The notes: a model not told the origin generated them from the letters alone. Shown: positions 38,663 through 48,883, numbered from the stretch's first letter. The stretch is 64,000 nucleotides of DNA from Pantoea conspicua (GCF_002095315.1 NZ_MLFN01000005.1:62001-126000), one strand, 5' to 3'. Numbers and translations are program-made.

Positions 38663-39619
38663 ATGAGCGAAAAAATCCCGGTGGGAATCAGTGCCTGCTT
38701 GCTAGGTGAAAGCGTCAGATTTGACGGTGGACACAAGCGCCTTACTTTTGCTACCGAAGATCTCATCCCTTTTGTGCGTTTCGAGCCGATTTGCCCTGAA
38801 ATGGCGATCGGTCTGCCTACGCCGCGTCCCGCCTTACGCCTGGTTGACCAGGGCGATGACGAACTGCATCTGTGCTTCAGTAAAGATGGCGGGGAAGAGG
38901 TGACTGACCAGATGCGTAACTGGTCAGCCGGACGCGTAAAATCGCTGCATCATTTGTCAGGCTATATCCTGTGCGCCAAATCTCCCAGCTGCGGCATGGA
39001 GCGGGTGCGGGTTTACGAGCCAGAAACCAATAACAATCGCAAAGCCGGCACCGGCATTTTTGCTGAATTTCTGCAGCGTGAAATGCCGTGGCTGCCGCTG
39101 GAGGAGGACGGGCGCCTGCATGATCCAGCGCTACGCGAAAATTTCATTGGCCGTATCTGCGCGCTGCATGAGTTTAACCAGATGTGGCAAAGCGGTCTGA
39201 CCCGTCACCGTCTGATTGCCTTCCACAGCCGCTATAAGTTACTGATGCTGGCCCATTCGCAGGAGAAATACCGCGAGCTGGGGCCGTTTGTGGCCTCAAT
39301 GAGTGAGTGGGCGTCGCTGGATGCGTTCGCGTTCGAATACCGCAACCGGATGATGGCGCTGATGTCACGGCCCGCTTCACGCCGGAACCACACTAACGTT
39401 CTGATGCACGTTCAGGGCTATTTCCGCCGTCAGTTAAGTTCACCGCAGCGTCAGGAGCTGGCGACGCTGATTGATCGTTACCGACAGGGAACGCAACCGC
39501 TGCTGGTGCCGATCACCATTCTCAAACACTACATGGCGGAGTTTCCGCATCCATGGCTGGCTGAGCAACGCTACTTCGATCCCTATCCCGAAGCGCTGCG
39601 TTTACGTTACGGACAATAA
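38663..39619 (+). CDS. ybgA: YbgA-type fusion: DUF523 (TudS-like) plus DUF1722
   Basis: 318 aa, about twice the size of E. coli YbgA (169 aa, DUF1722 only). Residues about 5-150 form a DUF523 domain; this family includes the Fe-S thiouracil desulfidase TudS. Conserved Cys are at 12 (ISACLLG), 44 (PICPEMAIG), 104 and 110 (CAKSPSCGMERV). Residues about 190-305 are the DUF1722 domain (YKLLMLAHSQEKYRELG, HVQGYFRRQLSS, LLVPITILKHYM). The ATG has GGAGG upstream. It precedes phrB by 12 bp. The Fe-S cluster assignment is by family, not shown here. Confidence 0.92.
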   Translation: MSEKIPVGISACLLGESVRFDGGHKRLTFATEDLIPFVRFEPICPEMAIGLPTPRPALRLVDQGDDELHLCFSKDGGEEVTDQMRNWSAGRVKSLHHLSGYILCAKSPSCGMERVRVYEPETNNNRKAGTGIFAEFLQREMPWLPLEEDGRLHDPALRENFIGRICALHEFNQMWQSGLTRHRLIAFHSRYKLLMLAHSQEKYRELGPFVASMSEWASLDAFAFEYRNRMMALMSRPASRRNHTNVLMHVQGYFRRQLSSPQRQELATLIDRYRQGTQPLLVPITILKHYMAEFPHPWLAEQRYFDPYPEALRLRYGQ

Positions 39620-39631
39620 TTCAGGAGTGTT

Positions 39632-41056
39632 ATGACCACCCATCTGGTCTGGCTGCGTAATGATTTACGCCTTAACGATAATCTGGCGTTGCATGCCGCC
39701 TGCCGCAACAGCGAGGCTACGGTGATTGCGCTTTATCTCGCCACGCCGAAACAGTGGCAGCAGCATGACATGTCTCCAAAACAGGCGGCTTTCATTCATG
39801 CCAGCCTGCAACTGCTGGCGGAATCGCTGGCCGGGCGCGGCATTGCGCTACATTATCAGACGTGTGAAACCTTTGGTGATGCGGTCGATTCTCTGGTGGC
39901 CTTCTGCAAGCAGCAGCAGGTCGACCAGCTTTTTTATAACTATCAGTATGAAGTCAACGAACGCCAGCGTGATGCCGAGGCTGAGAAGCGTCTCGACGAC
40001 GCGGGCGTGATCTGCCAGGGATTTGATGACAGTCTGCTGCTGCCGCCCGGCAGCGTGCAGAGCGGTGATCGCTCGATGTACAAAGTCTTTACCCCGTTCA
40101 GCAAGGCCTTTGTCCGAAGACTGCAGCAAGGCCTGCCGGAATGCGTACCGGCGCCCAAAGCGCGTCACGGTGCGCCACTGAAAAGCACCCCGATAGCGCC
40201 CTTTGATTATCCCGCCGACAGCATTGATGAGACGCTGTTTCCGCCCGGCGAAGCGGCGGCCCTGAAACGTCTGCGGCAGTTTGCGACTCAGTCAGTGCTC
40301 GACTATCCCGCCGAGCGCGATCTGCCGTCGCGGGACAGCACCAGTCGGCTGTCGGTTTATCTGGCAACCGGTGTACTGTCGCCACGCCAGTGTCTGCATC
40401 GGGTGCTGCATGAGCACCCTGACGCGCTGGACAACAGCCGTGCCTTTAGCTGGCTGAATGAGCTGTTCTGGCGGGAGTTTTATCGTCATCTGCTGGTAGC
40501 CTGGCCGGCGCTGTGCAAACACCAGCCATTTATTGGCTGGACGCGGCATGTTGAATGGCAGCGAAATACCGCCCATTTCGAGGCCTGGAAAGCGGGGAAA
40601 ACCGGCTATCCGATTGTCGATGCGGCAATGCGGCAGATGAACACGCTGGGATGGATGCATAACCGGTTGCGGATGATCACCGCCAGCTTTCTGGTCAAGG
40701 ACCTGCTGATTGACTGGCGCGAAGGCGAACGCTACTTCATGCAGCAGCTGATTGATGGCGATCTGGCGGCGAATAATGGCGGCTGGCAGTGGGCGGCCTC
40801 AACTGGCACCGATGCCGCACCCTATTTCCGCATCTTTAATCCGACCACGCAGGGCCAACGCTTTGATCCGCAGGGGGCCTTTATTCGTCACTATCTGCCA
40901 GAGCTGGCGGAGGTGCCGGACCGCGACATTCATCAGCCGCTGCTGTGGGCCGAGAAAAATCATAAGAAACTCGATTATCCGGCACCGATCGTGGAACATA
41001 AGGCCGCACGTAAAAAGACATTAGACGCCTTTGAGCGCGCTAAAAATGCGGCCTGA
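39632..41056 (+). CDS. phrB: Deoxyribodipyrimidine photolyase
   Basis: Light-driven repair of cyclobutane pyrimidine dimers, class I CPD photolyase of 474 aa. The N-terminal antenna-binding domain (MTTHLVWLRNDLRLNDN) is followed by the FAD domain with WRDFYRHL-like FWREFYRHLL and the terminal NNGGWQWAASTGTDAAPYFRIFNP motif. It lies between ybgA and ybgI in one closely spaced operon (12 and 18 bp gaps). dtpD, found after phr in E. coli, is absent. Confidence 0.97.
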   Translation: MTTHLVWLRNDLRLNDNLALHAACRNSEATVIALYLATPKQWQQHDMSPKQAAFIHASLQLLAESLAGRGIALHYQTCETFGDAVDSLVAFCKQQQVDQLFYNYQYEVNERQRDAEAEKRLDDAGVICQGFDDSLLLPPGSVQSGDRSMYKVFTPFSKAFVRRLQQGLPECVPAPKARHGAPLKSTPIAPFDYPADSIDETLFPPGEAAALKRLRQFATQSVLDYPAERDLPSRDSTSRLSVYLATGVLSPRQCLHRVLHEHPDALDNSRAFSWLNELFWREFYRHLLVAWPALCKHQPFIGWTRHVEWQRNTAHFEAWKAGKTGYPIVDAAMRQMNTLGWMHNRLRMITASFLVKDLLIDWREGERYFMQQLIDGDLAANNGGWQWAASTGTDAAPYFRIFNPTTQGQRFDPQGAFIRHYLPELAEVPDRDIHQPLLWAEKNHKKLDYPAPIVEHKAARKKTLDAFERAKNAA

Positions 41057-41074
41057 GGCGATCAAGGAGCCACG

Positions 41075-41818
41075 ATGAATCATTACCAACTTGAAACGCT
41101 GATCAATCAGCAGCTGGATAGCCAGAACTTCAGCGATTACGCCCCGAATGGCTTACAGGTCGAAGGCCGCAGCGAAGTAAAAAAAGTGATCACTGGCGTC
41201 ACCGCCTGTCAGGCGCTGCTGGATGAAGCGGTAGCGCGCCAGGCGGATGCGATCGTGGTGCATCATGGTTATTTCTGGAAAAACGAAACGGCCGCAATTA
41301 AAGGCATGAAGCGACGTCGCCTGCGCACGCTACTGGCCAATGATATCAACCTGTATGGCTGGCATCTGCCGCTCGACGCCCATCCTCAGCTCGGCAATAA
41401 CGCCCAGCTGGCGAAGCTGCTGGAGATCGAGGTGCGCGGTGAAGTGATGCCGCTGGTGTTCTGGGGTGAACTGGCTGAGCCGATCTCCGGCCAGCAGCTG
41501 TCGCAGCGCATCGCCGATAAGCTGGGACGTGAGCCGCTGCACTGCGGCGATAACGCACCCGCGCTGATTCGCCGCATCGCCTGGTGCAGCGGCGGCGGGC
41601 AGGGATTTATCGATCAGGCCGCCGCCTTTGGCGTCGATGCCTATATCACCGGCGAAGTGTCGGAGCAGACGATTCACAGTGCGCGTGAACAGGGACTGCA
41701 CTTCTTCGCCGCAGGTCACCATGCGACCGAGCGCGGTGGCGTTAAAGCACTGGGCGAATGGCTGGCACAGCACCACGGCCTGGATGTCACCTTTATCGAT
41801 ATTCCCAATCCTGCCTGA
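41075..41818 (+). CDS. ybgI: YbgI, NIF3-family metal-binding protein
   Basis: 247 aa, the E. coli length. Conserved metal ligands are in VVHHGYFWKNE (about 62-72) and HHATERGG near residue 216. NIF3/DUF34 proteins form a toroidal hexamer with a dinuclear metal site; the true substrate is unsettled. It is the last gene of ybgA-phrB-ybgI and is followed by a strong hairpin. Confidence 0.95.
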   Translation: MNHYQLETLINQQLDSQNFSDYAPNGLQVEGRSEVKKVITGVTACQALLDEAVARQADAIVVHHGYFWKNETAAIKGMKRRRLRTLLANDINLYGWHLPLDAHPQLGNNAQLAKLLEIEVRGEVMPLVFWGELAEPISGQQLSQRIADKLGREPLHCGDNAPALIRRIAWCSGGGQGFIDQAAAFGVDAYITGEVSEQTIHSAREQGLHFFAAGHHATERGGVKALGEWLAQHHGLDVTFIDIPNPA

Positions 41819-41829
41819 TCCCACTCCTC

Positions 41830-41854
41830 AGGTCCTGCATCCTGTGCAGGACCT
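41830..41854 (+). terminator. Hairpin after ybgI
   Basis: Perfect 10-bp stem AGGTCCTGCA / TGCAGGACCT with a 5-nt loop. The U tract is poor (AAATCTGTT), so termination is likely incomplete. Confidence 0.55.
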
Positions 41855-41861
41855 AAATCTG

Positions 41862-41890
41862 TTGACACATCTCTGTCACTTTCGCATAAC
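41862..41890 (+). promoter_or_regulatory. Predicted promoter of the pxp operon
   Basis: -35 TTGACA (41862-41867), 17-bp spacer, -10 CATAAC (41885-41890), about 90 bp upstream of pxpB. Confidence 0.65.
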
Positions 41891-41978
41891 TATTTGCTTT
41901 GAGTAGATAAGCAAACGGCTGAGCCGTGCGCCTGAATGTTTCTGGCGCGCCGGATTTCAGCTTAACGGGAGGTCGCTG

Positions 41979-42635
41979 TTGCAACGAGCACGTTGTTATT
42001 TACTGGGTGAGCGCGCGGTGGTGCTGGAGCTTGAACCCCCGATATCGCTGGCCAGCCAGCAACGAATCTGGGGACTGAATCAGCGCCTGCAGGCGTTCGA
42101 TAGCGTGCTGGAGGTGATCCCGGGCATGAACAACATCACCCTGATACTGCGTGATCCGCAGCAGAGCGCGCTGGACGCCATTGAGCGTTTACAGCGCTGG
42201 TGGGAGGAGAGTGAAGCGCAGCTGCCGGCGTCGCGTCAGGTTGATATTCCGGTGATCTACGGCGGCGAAGCGGGTCCGGACCTGGCGGTGGTGGCGGAGC
42301 AGGCATCGCTCTCTGTCAGTCAGGTGGTTGAGCTGCATAGCAGCAGCGAATATGTGGTCTATTTCATCGGTTTTCAGCCTGGTTTCCCCTATCTGGGCGG
42401 GCTTGATCCCCGCCTGCACACGCCACGGCGGGCAGAACCACGGGTCTCAGTGCCCGCTGGCTCGGTGGGTATCGGCGGCAGCCAGACCGGCGTTTACCCG
42501 CTGGCGTCACCGGGCGGCTGGCAGTTAATCGGACAGACACCCATCGCGCTGTTCGATCCGCTGCAACAACCGCCGACGTTACTGCGTCCCGGCGATACGG
42601 TGCGCTTTGTACCGCAAAAGGAGGGGGTATGTTGA
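41979..42635 (+). CDS. pxpB: 5-oxoprolinase subunit PxpB
   Basis: Part of the ATP-dependent PxpABC enzyme that opens 5-oxoproline to glutamate. The 218-aa frame starts with TTG at 41979 (reads [19 protein letters not shown]); GGGAGG lies 8 bp upstream and the first residues match E. coli YbgJ. The KipI-like core includes [25 protein letters not shown] and [26 protein letters not shown]. It overlaps pxpC by 7 bp. Confidence 0.96.
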   Translation: MQRARCYLLGERAVVLELEPPISLASQQRIWGLNQRLQAFDSVLEVIPGMNNITLILRDPQQSALDAIERLQRWWEESEAQLPASRQVDIPVIYGGEAGPDLAVVAEQASLSVSQVVELHSSSEYVVYFIGFQPGFPYLGGLDPRLHTPRRAEPRVSVPAGSVGIGGSQTGVYPLASPGGWQLIGQTPIALFDPLQQPPTLLRPGDTVRFVPQKEGVC

Positions 42636-43561
42636 GGATCCTGCGGGCCGGACTGGCCGCGACGATTCAGGATGCGGGCCGTCACGGCTGGCGACAGTAT
42701 GGCATCAGCCTCGGCGGGGTATTGGATCAGCCTGCGATGACCACCGCCAACTTACTGGTGGGCAATTCCCCTGACAGCGCGGTGGTGGAGATGGTGCTCG
42801 GCCAGTTTAAAGCGGAATTTACCCGCGCGGGCTGGTTTGCGCTGACTGGCGCAGGCTGTAACGCCGAGCTGGACGGTAAGCCGGTGTGGACCGGATGGCG
42901 TACCCCGGTAAAAAAAGGGCAGGTGCTGTCACTGGCGATGCCGGTGCGCGGGATGCGGAGTTATCTGGCAGTGCAGGGTGGCTTCGATCTGCCCGCGATG
43001 CTCGGTTCGTTCAGCACCGATCTGAAAGCCGGATTTGGCGGTTTCCACGGACGTAAACTGCAGGATGGTGATTGCCTGCCGCTCGGGAAGCCGACCCGCC
43101 AGTTTGCGCGCAAGGCGGGCGTCCGGCAACTGCTGTGGGGGAATCGCATTCGGGCGCTGCCAGGGCCGGAATATCACGAATTCAGCCGTGAGGCGCAGCA
43201 GGCATTCTGGCGCACCGCGTGGAAACTCAGCCCGCAAAGCAACCGGATGGGTTACCGGCTGGAGGGGCGTCAGCTCAATCGGGAAACCCCGCGCGAACTG
43301 CTGTCGCACGGTCTGGTGCCCGGTGTGGTGCAGGTGCCGCCTAATGGTCAGCCGATTGTGCTGATGGCGGATGCCCAGACCACCGGCGGCTATCCGCGTA
43401 TCGCCTGCATCATTGAGGCCGATCTCTATCACCTGGCGCAAATCCGCCTGGGTGAACCGATTCACTTTATTCATTGCACCTTGCCGGAGGCGATGCAGGC
43501 GCGTCAGCATCAGCAACGTGCGCTGGATCAGATGGTATGGGGACTCGCTAATGAAGATTGA
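42629..43561 (+). CDS. pxpC: 5-oxoprolinase subunit PxpC
   Basis: 310-aa KipA/biotin-carboxylase-like partner of PxpB ([26 protein letters not shown]). Conserved DGGRHG-type and GGYPRIACI stretches are present. Translation is coupled at both ends: 7-bp overlap with pxpB and 11-bp overlap with pxpA. Confidence 0.96.
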   Translation: MLRILRAGLAATIQDAGRHGWRQYGISLGGVLDQPAMTTANLLVGNSPDSAVVEMVLGQFKAEFTRAGWFALTGAGCNAELDGKPVWTGWRTPVKKGQVLSLAMPVRGMRSYLAVQGGFDLPAMLGSFSTDLKAGFGGFHGRKLQDGDCLPLGKPTRQFARKAGVRQLLWGNRIRALPGPEYHEFSREAQQAFWRTAWKLSPQSNRMGYRLEGRQLNRETPRELLSHGLVPGVVQVPPNGQPIVLMADAQTTGGYPRIACIIEADLYHLAQIRLGEPIHFIHCTLPEAMQARQHQQRALDQMVWGLANED

Positions 43562-44288
43562 TTTAAATGCCGATCTGGGCGAAGGCTGCGACAGCGATCA
43601 CGCACTGCTGCAACTGGTCAGCTCCGCTAACATCGCCTGTGGCTTTCACGCCGGTGATGCACAGACCATGCTGCAATCGGTGCGCTGGGCGCAAGCGGCG
43701 GGTGTGGCGATTGGCGCACATCCGGCTTTCCCCGATCGCGAAAACTTTGGCCGTAGCGCGATGCAGCTGCCGCCAGAAACGGTCTACGCCCAGATGATCT
43801 ATCAGATTGGGGCGCTGAAAAGCCTGGCAGAAAGTGAAGGCGCGCGGCTGGTACATGTTAAGCCGCACGGTATGCTCTATAACCAGGCGGCGGCCGACGC
43901 GGTGCTGGCCGACGCGATTGCCCGCGCAATAAAGACGGTGGACAGCCAGCTGATTGTGGTCGGACTGGCGGGCAGCGAATCGATTCGGGCGGCGGCGCAC
44001 TACGGTCTGCGTACCCGTGAAGAGGTGTTTGCCGACCGTGGTTACCTCAGCAGCGGAGCGCTGGTGCCGCGCAGTCAGCCCGGTGCGCTGGTTGAGGATG
44101 AACAGCAGGCGATCGACCAGACGCTGAATATGGTACAGCAGGGCAGAGTACAGAGTATCAGCGGGGAATGGGTCGCGGTTAAGGCGCAGACCGTCTGCTT
44201 GCATGGCGACGGTGCGCATGCACTGCAGTTTGCCCGGCGGTTGCGTGATGCTTTTGCCGCACAGCAAATCTGCGTCACCAGCGCCTGA
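43551..44288 (+). CDS. pxpA: 5-oxoprolinase subunit PxpA
   Basis: LamB/YcsF-family subunit, 245 aa, start at 43551 ([20 protein letters not shown]). It shows the family motifs [25 protein letters not shown] and [11 protein letters not shown], and EVFADRGYL. An 11-bp overlap with pxpC keeps the three subunits co-translated. A terminator hairpin lies just downstream. Confidence 0.96.
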   Translation: MKIDLNADLGEGCDSDHALLQLVSSANIACGFHAGDAQTMLQSVRWAQAAGVAIGAHPAFPDRENFGRSAMQLPPETVYAQMIYQIGALKSLAESEGARLVHVKPHGMLYNQAAADAVLADAIARAIKTVDSQLIVVGLAGSESIRAAAHYGLRTREEVFADRGYLSSGALVPRSQPGALVEDEQQAIDQTLNMVQQGRVQSISGEWVAVKAQTVCLHGDGAHALQFARRLRDAFAAQQICVTSA

Positions 44289-44297
44289 ATCACTCTT

Positions 44298-44321
44298 AGC
44301 CCGGCTATGTCCGGGCTTTTT
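44298..44321 (+). terminator. Terminator-like hairpin between pxpA and the DUF969 gene
   Basis: Stem AGCCCGG / CCGGGCT, loop CTATGT, then T5. Its presence inside an otherwise contiguous gene set suggests attenuated expression of the downstream membrane proteins. Confidence 0.75.
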
Positions 44322-44340
44322 CATACTTTAAGGGGAAAAG

Positions 44341-45069
44341 ATGGATAGCGTGGTAAATCTCTGGCCGCTGCTTGGCATTGCAGCCATCATTATCGGCTTC
44401 GTATTACGTTTCAATCCGGTACTGGTGGTGATTGTCGCCGGTTTCGTCACCGGCTTAGCGGCCATGATGCCGGTAGCCGACATTCTGGAAAAGCTCGGTT
44501 CGGGCTTTCTCAACACTCGTAACCTGCCACTGATTCTGTTGCTGCCGCTGGCGGTGATCGGTCTGCTGGAGCGTCACGGCCTGAAAGAGCGTGCGCAGGC
44601 GTGGATCGCCCAGATTAAAACGGCCACCGCCGGACGTCTGTTGATCGTCTATCTGCTGGTACGCGAACTGACCGCAGCGCTGGGGCTGACCAGCCTGGGC
44701 GGTCATCCGCAGATGGTGCGCCCGCTGCTGGCACCGATGGCGGAAGGGGCCACCGAAAACCGCTACGGTGATGTCTCGCCCGAGGTGCGTCATCGTCTGC
44801 GCGCCATGTCAGCGGCCACCGATAATGTCGGCCTGTTCTTTGGCGAGGATATTTTTGTCGCCTTTGGTGCCATCATCTTTATGCACAATTTTATGCAGGA
44901 GTCGGCCGGGATTCAGACTGAACCGCTGCACATTGCCCTGTGGGGCATCCCGACCGCCGTAGCAGCCTTTCTGATCCACTCGGCCCGTCTGGTGCGGCTG
45001 GATCGTCGCCTGGCGCGTGAATTACAGGCGTTGAACGGCCAGGCACTGAAAGCCAAAGGAGGGCAGTAA
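44341..45069 (+). CDS. DUF969 membrane protein, putative transporter subunit
   Basis: 242 aa, strongly hydrophobic with several membrane spans (e.g. 8-28, 45-60, 130-150, 185-205) and little extramembrane sequence. I recognise the DUF969 family from the sequence pattern. DUF969 and DUF979 occur as adjacent pairs. The start overlaps nothing, but its TAA shares one base with the DUF979 ATG. Position between pxpBCA and pcp suggests uptake of 5-oxoproline or pyroglutamyl peptides; this is an inference from context. Confidence 0.85.
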   Translation: MDSVVNLWPLLGIAAIIIGFVLRFNPVLVVIVAGFVTGLAAMMPVADILEKLGSGFLNTRNLPLILLLPLAVIGLLERHGLKERAQAWIAQIKTATAGRLLIVYLLVRELTAALGLTSLGGHPQMVRPLLAPMAEGATENRYGDVSPEVRHRLRAMSAATDNVGLFFGEDIFVAFGAIIFMHNFMQESAGIQTEPLHIALWGIPTAVAAFLIHSARLVRLDRRLARELQALNGQALKAKGGQ

Positions 45070-46085
45070 TGTTCCAGCAACAATATCTGATGTGGCTGGC
45101 TGGCCTGATCCTGCTGGTGGTCGCCATTCTCTCCTGGGGCGATCGCGCCAATCCGCGCCGCGTCACCACCGGTCTGTTCTGGGCGCTGTATGGTCTGATT
45201 TTTCTGGTCGGCGACTGGACCACGCAACTGATGACCCAGTGGTTGGGTTCGGCGGCAGCCGGCACCCGCATGCTGAACATTGGCGTCGGCGTCGCGGTGG
45301 TGGTGATGGCACTGATCGCCGGCTTAGGCGGCGTGAAGCTGGGCCGCTATCATCAGCGCACTGATGAAGAAAAACAGGCCAGCGCGCTGCGGTTGCGCAA
45401 TAAATTATTCCTGCCGGCGCTGGCGATCCCGGTGGTGACGGTGGCGGGTGTGCTGGCGTTCAACCATATTCCGGGCTTACAGGAGAGAGTGTTTGGTCCC
45501 GGTAACCACGCGACGCTGGTGACGCTGTTTTCAATGATGATTGGTTGCCTGATCGGCTGGATGGTGGCGCTGAAACTGACCCATGAGAAACCGGTGCAGT
45601 CGATGCAGGAGACGCGTCGCTTGCTGGATGCGATCGGTTGGGCATTTATTCTGCCGCAGATCCTCGCGACGCTGGGCCTGCTGTTTACTACGGCAGGCGT
45701 CGGCAGTGCGATTTCTCATCTGACCGAAACGTATCTGGCGGTAGACAGTCGTTTTATCGCGGTCGCGGTTTATGCGGGCGGCATGGCGCTGCTGACCATG
45801 GTGATGGGTAACGCCTTTGCTGCATTTCCGATTATCACCGCAGGCGTGGGCATCCCGATTCTGGTGCTGCAGCACGGCGGCAACCCGGCGGTGATGGCCG
45901 CCATCGGGATGTTCTCCGGTTACTGCGGCACGCTGATGACGCCAATGGCGGCTAACTTCAACATCGTCCCGGCGGCGCTGCTGGAGTTACCGGACCGTAA
46001 CGCGGTGATCAAAGCTCAGGTCCCGACCGGTGTGCTACTGTTAATCGTTAACATTTTCCTGCTCTATTTCCTGATGTTCCTGTGA
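45069..46085 (+). CDS. DUF979 membrane protein, putative transporter subunit
   Basis: 338 aa with about nine predicted membrane segments (first at 7-25, then 32-50, 75-95 and so on to 318-338). It carries conserved PMAANFNIVPAALLELPDRN near the C-terminus. It follows the DUF969 gene with a one-base overlap, so the two are almost certainly a two-subunit membrane complex. Substrate unproven; the genomic context points to pyroglutamate. Confidence 0.85.
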   Translation: MFQQQYLMWLAGLILLVVAILSWGDRANPRRVTTGLFWALYGLIFLVGDWTTQLMTQWLGSAAAGTRMLNIGVGVAVVVMALIAGLGGVKLGRYHQRTDEEKQASALRLRNKLFLPALAIPVVTVAGVLAFNHIPGLQERVFGPGNHATLVTLFSMMIGCLIGWMVALKLTHEKPVQSMQETRRLLDAIGWAFILPQILATLGLLFTTAGVGSAISHLTETYLAVDSRFIAVAVYAGGMALLTMVMGNAFAAFPIITAGVGIPILVLQHGGNPAVMAAIGMFSGYCGTLMTPMAANFNIVPAALLELPDRNAVIKAQVPTGVLLLIVNIFLLYFLMFL

Positions 46086-46091
46086 GGCTGA

Positions 46092-46739
46092 ATGAAAACT
46101 GTCCTGATGACCGCCTTTGAACCCTTTGGCGGTGAAAGCATTAATCCCTCGTGGGAAGCGGTCAGCGCGCTGGAAGGCAAAGAGATTGCTGGCGCACGGA
46201 TCGTTATCCGTCAGCTGCCGGTGGTCTTTTCTGACGTGCTGGATGTGCTTTACCAGGCGCTGAACGAGGTGAAACCGGATGCGATTCTGTCGGTCGGGCA
46301 AGCGGGCGGGCGCAGCGACATCACCGTTGAACGCATTGGTATTAACGTTGATGACGCTCGTATCCCCGATAATGCCGGCCATCAGCCGGTTGATGAGGCG
46401 ATTGTCGCGGGTGGCCCGGCGGCCTATTTCTCGCGTCTGCCGATTAAGGCGATTGTCGCCGCACTGCGTGAGGCGGGGATTCCCGCCTCGGTCTCCCAGA
46501 CTGCCGGCACCTTTACCTGTAACCGGGTAATGTATGGCCTGCTGCACTGGCTGGCACAGCAGGAAACACCAGTGCGCGGCGGTTTCATCCACATTCCTTA
46601 TCTGCCGGAACAGGCGGCGCAGCATCCGGGGGCGCCGAGCATGTCAGCGGCCAATGTGATTCAGGCGCTGGAGATTGCGGTCCGGGTCACGCTGGAAACC
46701 GGTGAGGATCTGAAACTGGCCGGCGGCGCCACCCATTAA
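46092..46739 (+). CDS. pcp: Pyroglutamyl-peptidase I
   Basis: Cysteine peptidase (family C15) that removes N-terminal pyroglutamate from peptides, releasing the substrate of PxpABC. 215 aa, beginning [23 protein letters not shown]. The catalytic Glu ([13 protein letters not shown] region), Cys in [15 protein letters not shown] and His in [12 protein letters not shown] are visible. It lies 6 bp after the DUF979 gene and 11 bp before nei. Confidence 0.96.
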   Translation: MKTVLMTAFEPFGGESINPSWEAVSALEGKEIAGARIVIRQLPVVFSDVLDVLYQALNEVKPDAILSVGQAGGRSDITVERIGINVDDARIPDNAGHQPVDEAIVAGGPAAYFSRLPIKAIVAALREAGIPASVSQTAGTFTCNRVMYGLLHWLAQQETPVRGGFIHIPYLPEQAAQHPGAPSMSAANVIQALEIAVRVTLETGEDLKLAGGATH

Positions 46740-46750
46740 GAGGTTTCACC

Positions 46751-47539
46751 ATGCCTGAAGGACCAGAGATTCGCCGGGTGGCGGATCAGCTTGAAACGGC
46801 GATTGTCGGCCAGCCGTTAACCGAGGCATGGTTTGCCTTTCCTGAACTGAAAACCTACGAACCGGCACTGATTGGTGAACAGGTAGAGGCGATTGAGACG
46901 CGCGGCAAGGCGTTGCTGACACATTTCAGCAACGGTCTGACGCTATACAGCCACAATCAACTGTATGGTGTCTGGCGCATCGTGACGCCGGAAACGGCTT
47001 TGCAGACCACCCGGCAGTTGCGGGTGCGGCTGGCCACAGTCGATCAGGCGATTCTGCTGTATAGCGCGTCAGATATTGAACTGCTGAATGCCGATACGCT
47101 GGCAGCGCACCCGTTTCTGAACCGCATCGGGCCGGATGTGCTCAGCAGTGCGCTGACGGGTGAGGAGGTGAAGCAGCGGCTTTTGTCACCGCGTTTCCGA
47201 CGGCGTCAGTTCAGCGGGCTGTTGCTCGATCAGGCTTTTCTGGCCGGACTGGGTAACTATCTGCGTGCTGAGATCCTCTGGCTGGCGCAGCTGCTGCCAC
47301 ATCACCGGGCGCAGGAGCTGAACGAGGATCAGCTGACTGCATTCAGCGAGGCGCTGTTATCCGTACCGCGTCATGCCTACCGGATGCGTGGCACCATGAA
47401 GAAATATCATCATGAGGCGGCGTTTCAGTTTGAGGTGTTTCACCGGCAGGGCAAAAAATGCCGGCGCTGTGGCACGGTGGTTGAAAAGGGGACGTTATCG
47501 TCACGTCCTTTTTACTGGTGTCCGGGTTGTCAGCGCTGA
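46751..47539 (+). CDS. nei: Endonuclease VIII
   Basis: DNA glycosylase/AP lyase for oxidised pyrimidines. 262 aa with the mature N-terminus PEGPEIRR (catalytic Pro1, Glu2), the helix-two-turn-helix ([12 protein letters not shown]) and a C-terminal zinc finger CRRCGTVV...CPGCQR. In E. coli it also follows the pxp genes. It ends at a bidirectional terminator facing gltA. Confidence 0.96.
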   Translation: MPEGPEIRRVADQLETAIVGQPLTEAWFAFPELKTYEPALIGEQVEAIETRGKALLTHFSNGLTLYSHNQLYGVWRIVTPETALQTTRQLRVRLATVDQAILLYSASDIELLNADTLAAHPFLNRIGPDVLSSALTGEEVKQRLLSPRFRRRQFSGLLLDQAFLAGLGNYLRAEILWLAQLLPHHRAQELNEDQLTAFSEALLSVPRHAYRMRGTMKKYHHEAAFQFEVFHRQGKKCRRCGTVVEKGTLSSRPFYWCPGCQR

Positions 47540-47552
47540 CTGGCGATAGCAG

Positions 47553-47585
47553 TAAAAAAAACGGGGCCAGAAGGCCCCGTTTTTA
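47553..47585. terminator. Bidirectional terminator between nei and gltA
   Basis: A8-CGGGGCC-AGAA-GGCCCCG-T5 symmetric hairpin. Confidence 0.92.
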
Positions 47586-47599
47586 CATCTGAGCGATAC

Positions 47600-48883
47600 T
47601 TACTTTTCCAGCTGCGAGTTAAATTCGCGCTCGGTATAACCGGTGTAGAGCTGACGTGGACGGGCGATTTTCATCCCTTCGTCGTGCATCTCTTTCCAGT
47701 GTGCAATCCAGCCAACGGTACGCGCCATCGCAAAGATAACAGTAAACATCGATGACGGGATACCCATCGCTTTCAGAATAATGCCAGAGTAGAAGTCGAC
47801 GTTTGGATAGAGTTTACGCTCGATAAAGTACGGGTCGTTCAGCGCAATGTGTTCCAGCTCCATCGCCACTTCCAGCAGATCGTCCTTCATACCCAGCTCA
47901 TTCAGCACTTCATGGCAGGTATCACGCATCACGGTCGCGCGCGGATCGTAGTTTTTGTAGACCCGGTGACCAAAGCCCATCAGGCGGAAAGAGTCATTTT
48001 TATCTTTAGCACGCTTCACAAATTCAGGAATGTGCTCAACGGTGCTGATCTCTTCCAGCATACGCAGGGTCGCTTCGTTCGCGCCGCCGTGCGCCGGTCC
48101 CCACAGGGAGGCGATGCCAGCCGCGATACAGGCAAACGGGTTCGCGCCCGAAGAGCCGGCGGTACGCACGGTTGAGGTTGAGGCGTTTTGCTCATGATCA
48201 GCATGCAGGATCAGGATACGGTCCATGGCGCGTTCCAGTACCGGGTTGACCTTGTACTCTTCGCACGGCGTGGCGAACATCATGTGCAGGAAGTTACCGG
48301 CATAAGAGAGGTCGTTACGCGGATAAACGAACGGCTGGCCGATGGAGTATTTGTAGCACATCGCGGCCATGGTCGGCATTTTAGAGAGCAGGCGGAACGC
48401 GGCGATTTCGCGGTGACGCTCATTGTTAACGTCCAGCGAATCGTGGTAAAACGCCGCCAGCGCGCCGGTCACGCCACACATCACCGCCATCGGGTGTGAA
48501 TCACGACGGAAGCCGTGGAACAGACGGGTAATCTGCTCATGAATCATAGTATGACGGGTAACGGTGGTACGGAATTCTTCAAACTGCTTCTGATTTGGTG
48601 CTTCGCCATTCAGCAGGATGTAGCACACTTCCAGATAGTTGGAGTGGGTCGCCAGCTGGGAGATTGGGAAGCCACGATGCAACAGGATACCTTCATCACC
48701 ATCAATAAAGGTGATTTTTGATTCACAGGATGCGGTAGAGGTGAAACCCGGATCGAAGGTAAACAGTCCACTGGAGCCGAGGGCGCGGACATCAACCACA
48801 TCCTGGCCCAGCGTGCCTTGCAGCACATCCAGTTCAACGGACGTTTCATCTTGTAGGGTTAGCGTCACTTTTTTATCTGTCAT
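47600..48883 (-). CDS. gltA: Citrate synthase
   Basis: First step of the TCA cycle. The start at 48883 ([21 protein letters not shown]) gives 427 aa as in E. coli. Hexameric type II enzyme with [29 protein letters not shown] and FYSGI signatures. It is divergent from sdhCDAB. Confidence 0.97.
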   Translation of the reverse strand: MTDKKVTLTLQDETSVELDVLQGTLGQDVVDVRALGSSGLFTFDPGFTSTASCESKITFIDGDEGILLHRGFPISQLATHSNYLEVCYILLNGEAPNQKQFEEFRTTVTRHTMIHEQITRLFHGFRRDSHPMAVMCGVTGALAAFYHDSLDVNNERHREIAAFRLLSKMPTMAAMCYKYSIGQPFVYPRNDLSYAGNFLHMMFATPCEEYKVNPVLERAMDRILILHADHEQNASTSTVRTAGSSGANPFACIAAGIASLWGPAHGGANEATLRMLEEISTVEHIPEFVKRAKDKNDSFRLMGFGHRVYKNYDPRATVMRDTCHEVLNELGMKDDLLEVAMELEHIALNDPYFIERKLYPNVDFYSGIILKAMGIPSSMFTVIFAMARTVGWIAHWKEMHDEGMKIARPRQLYTGYTEREFNSQLEK

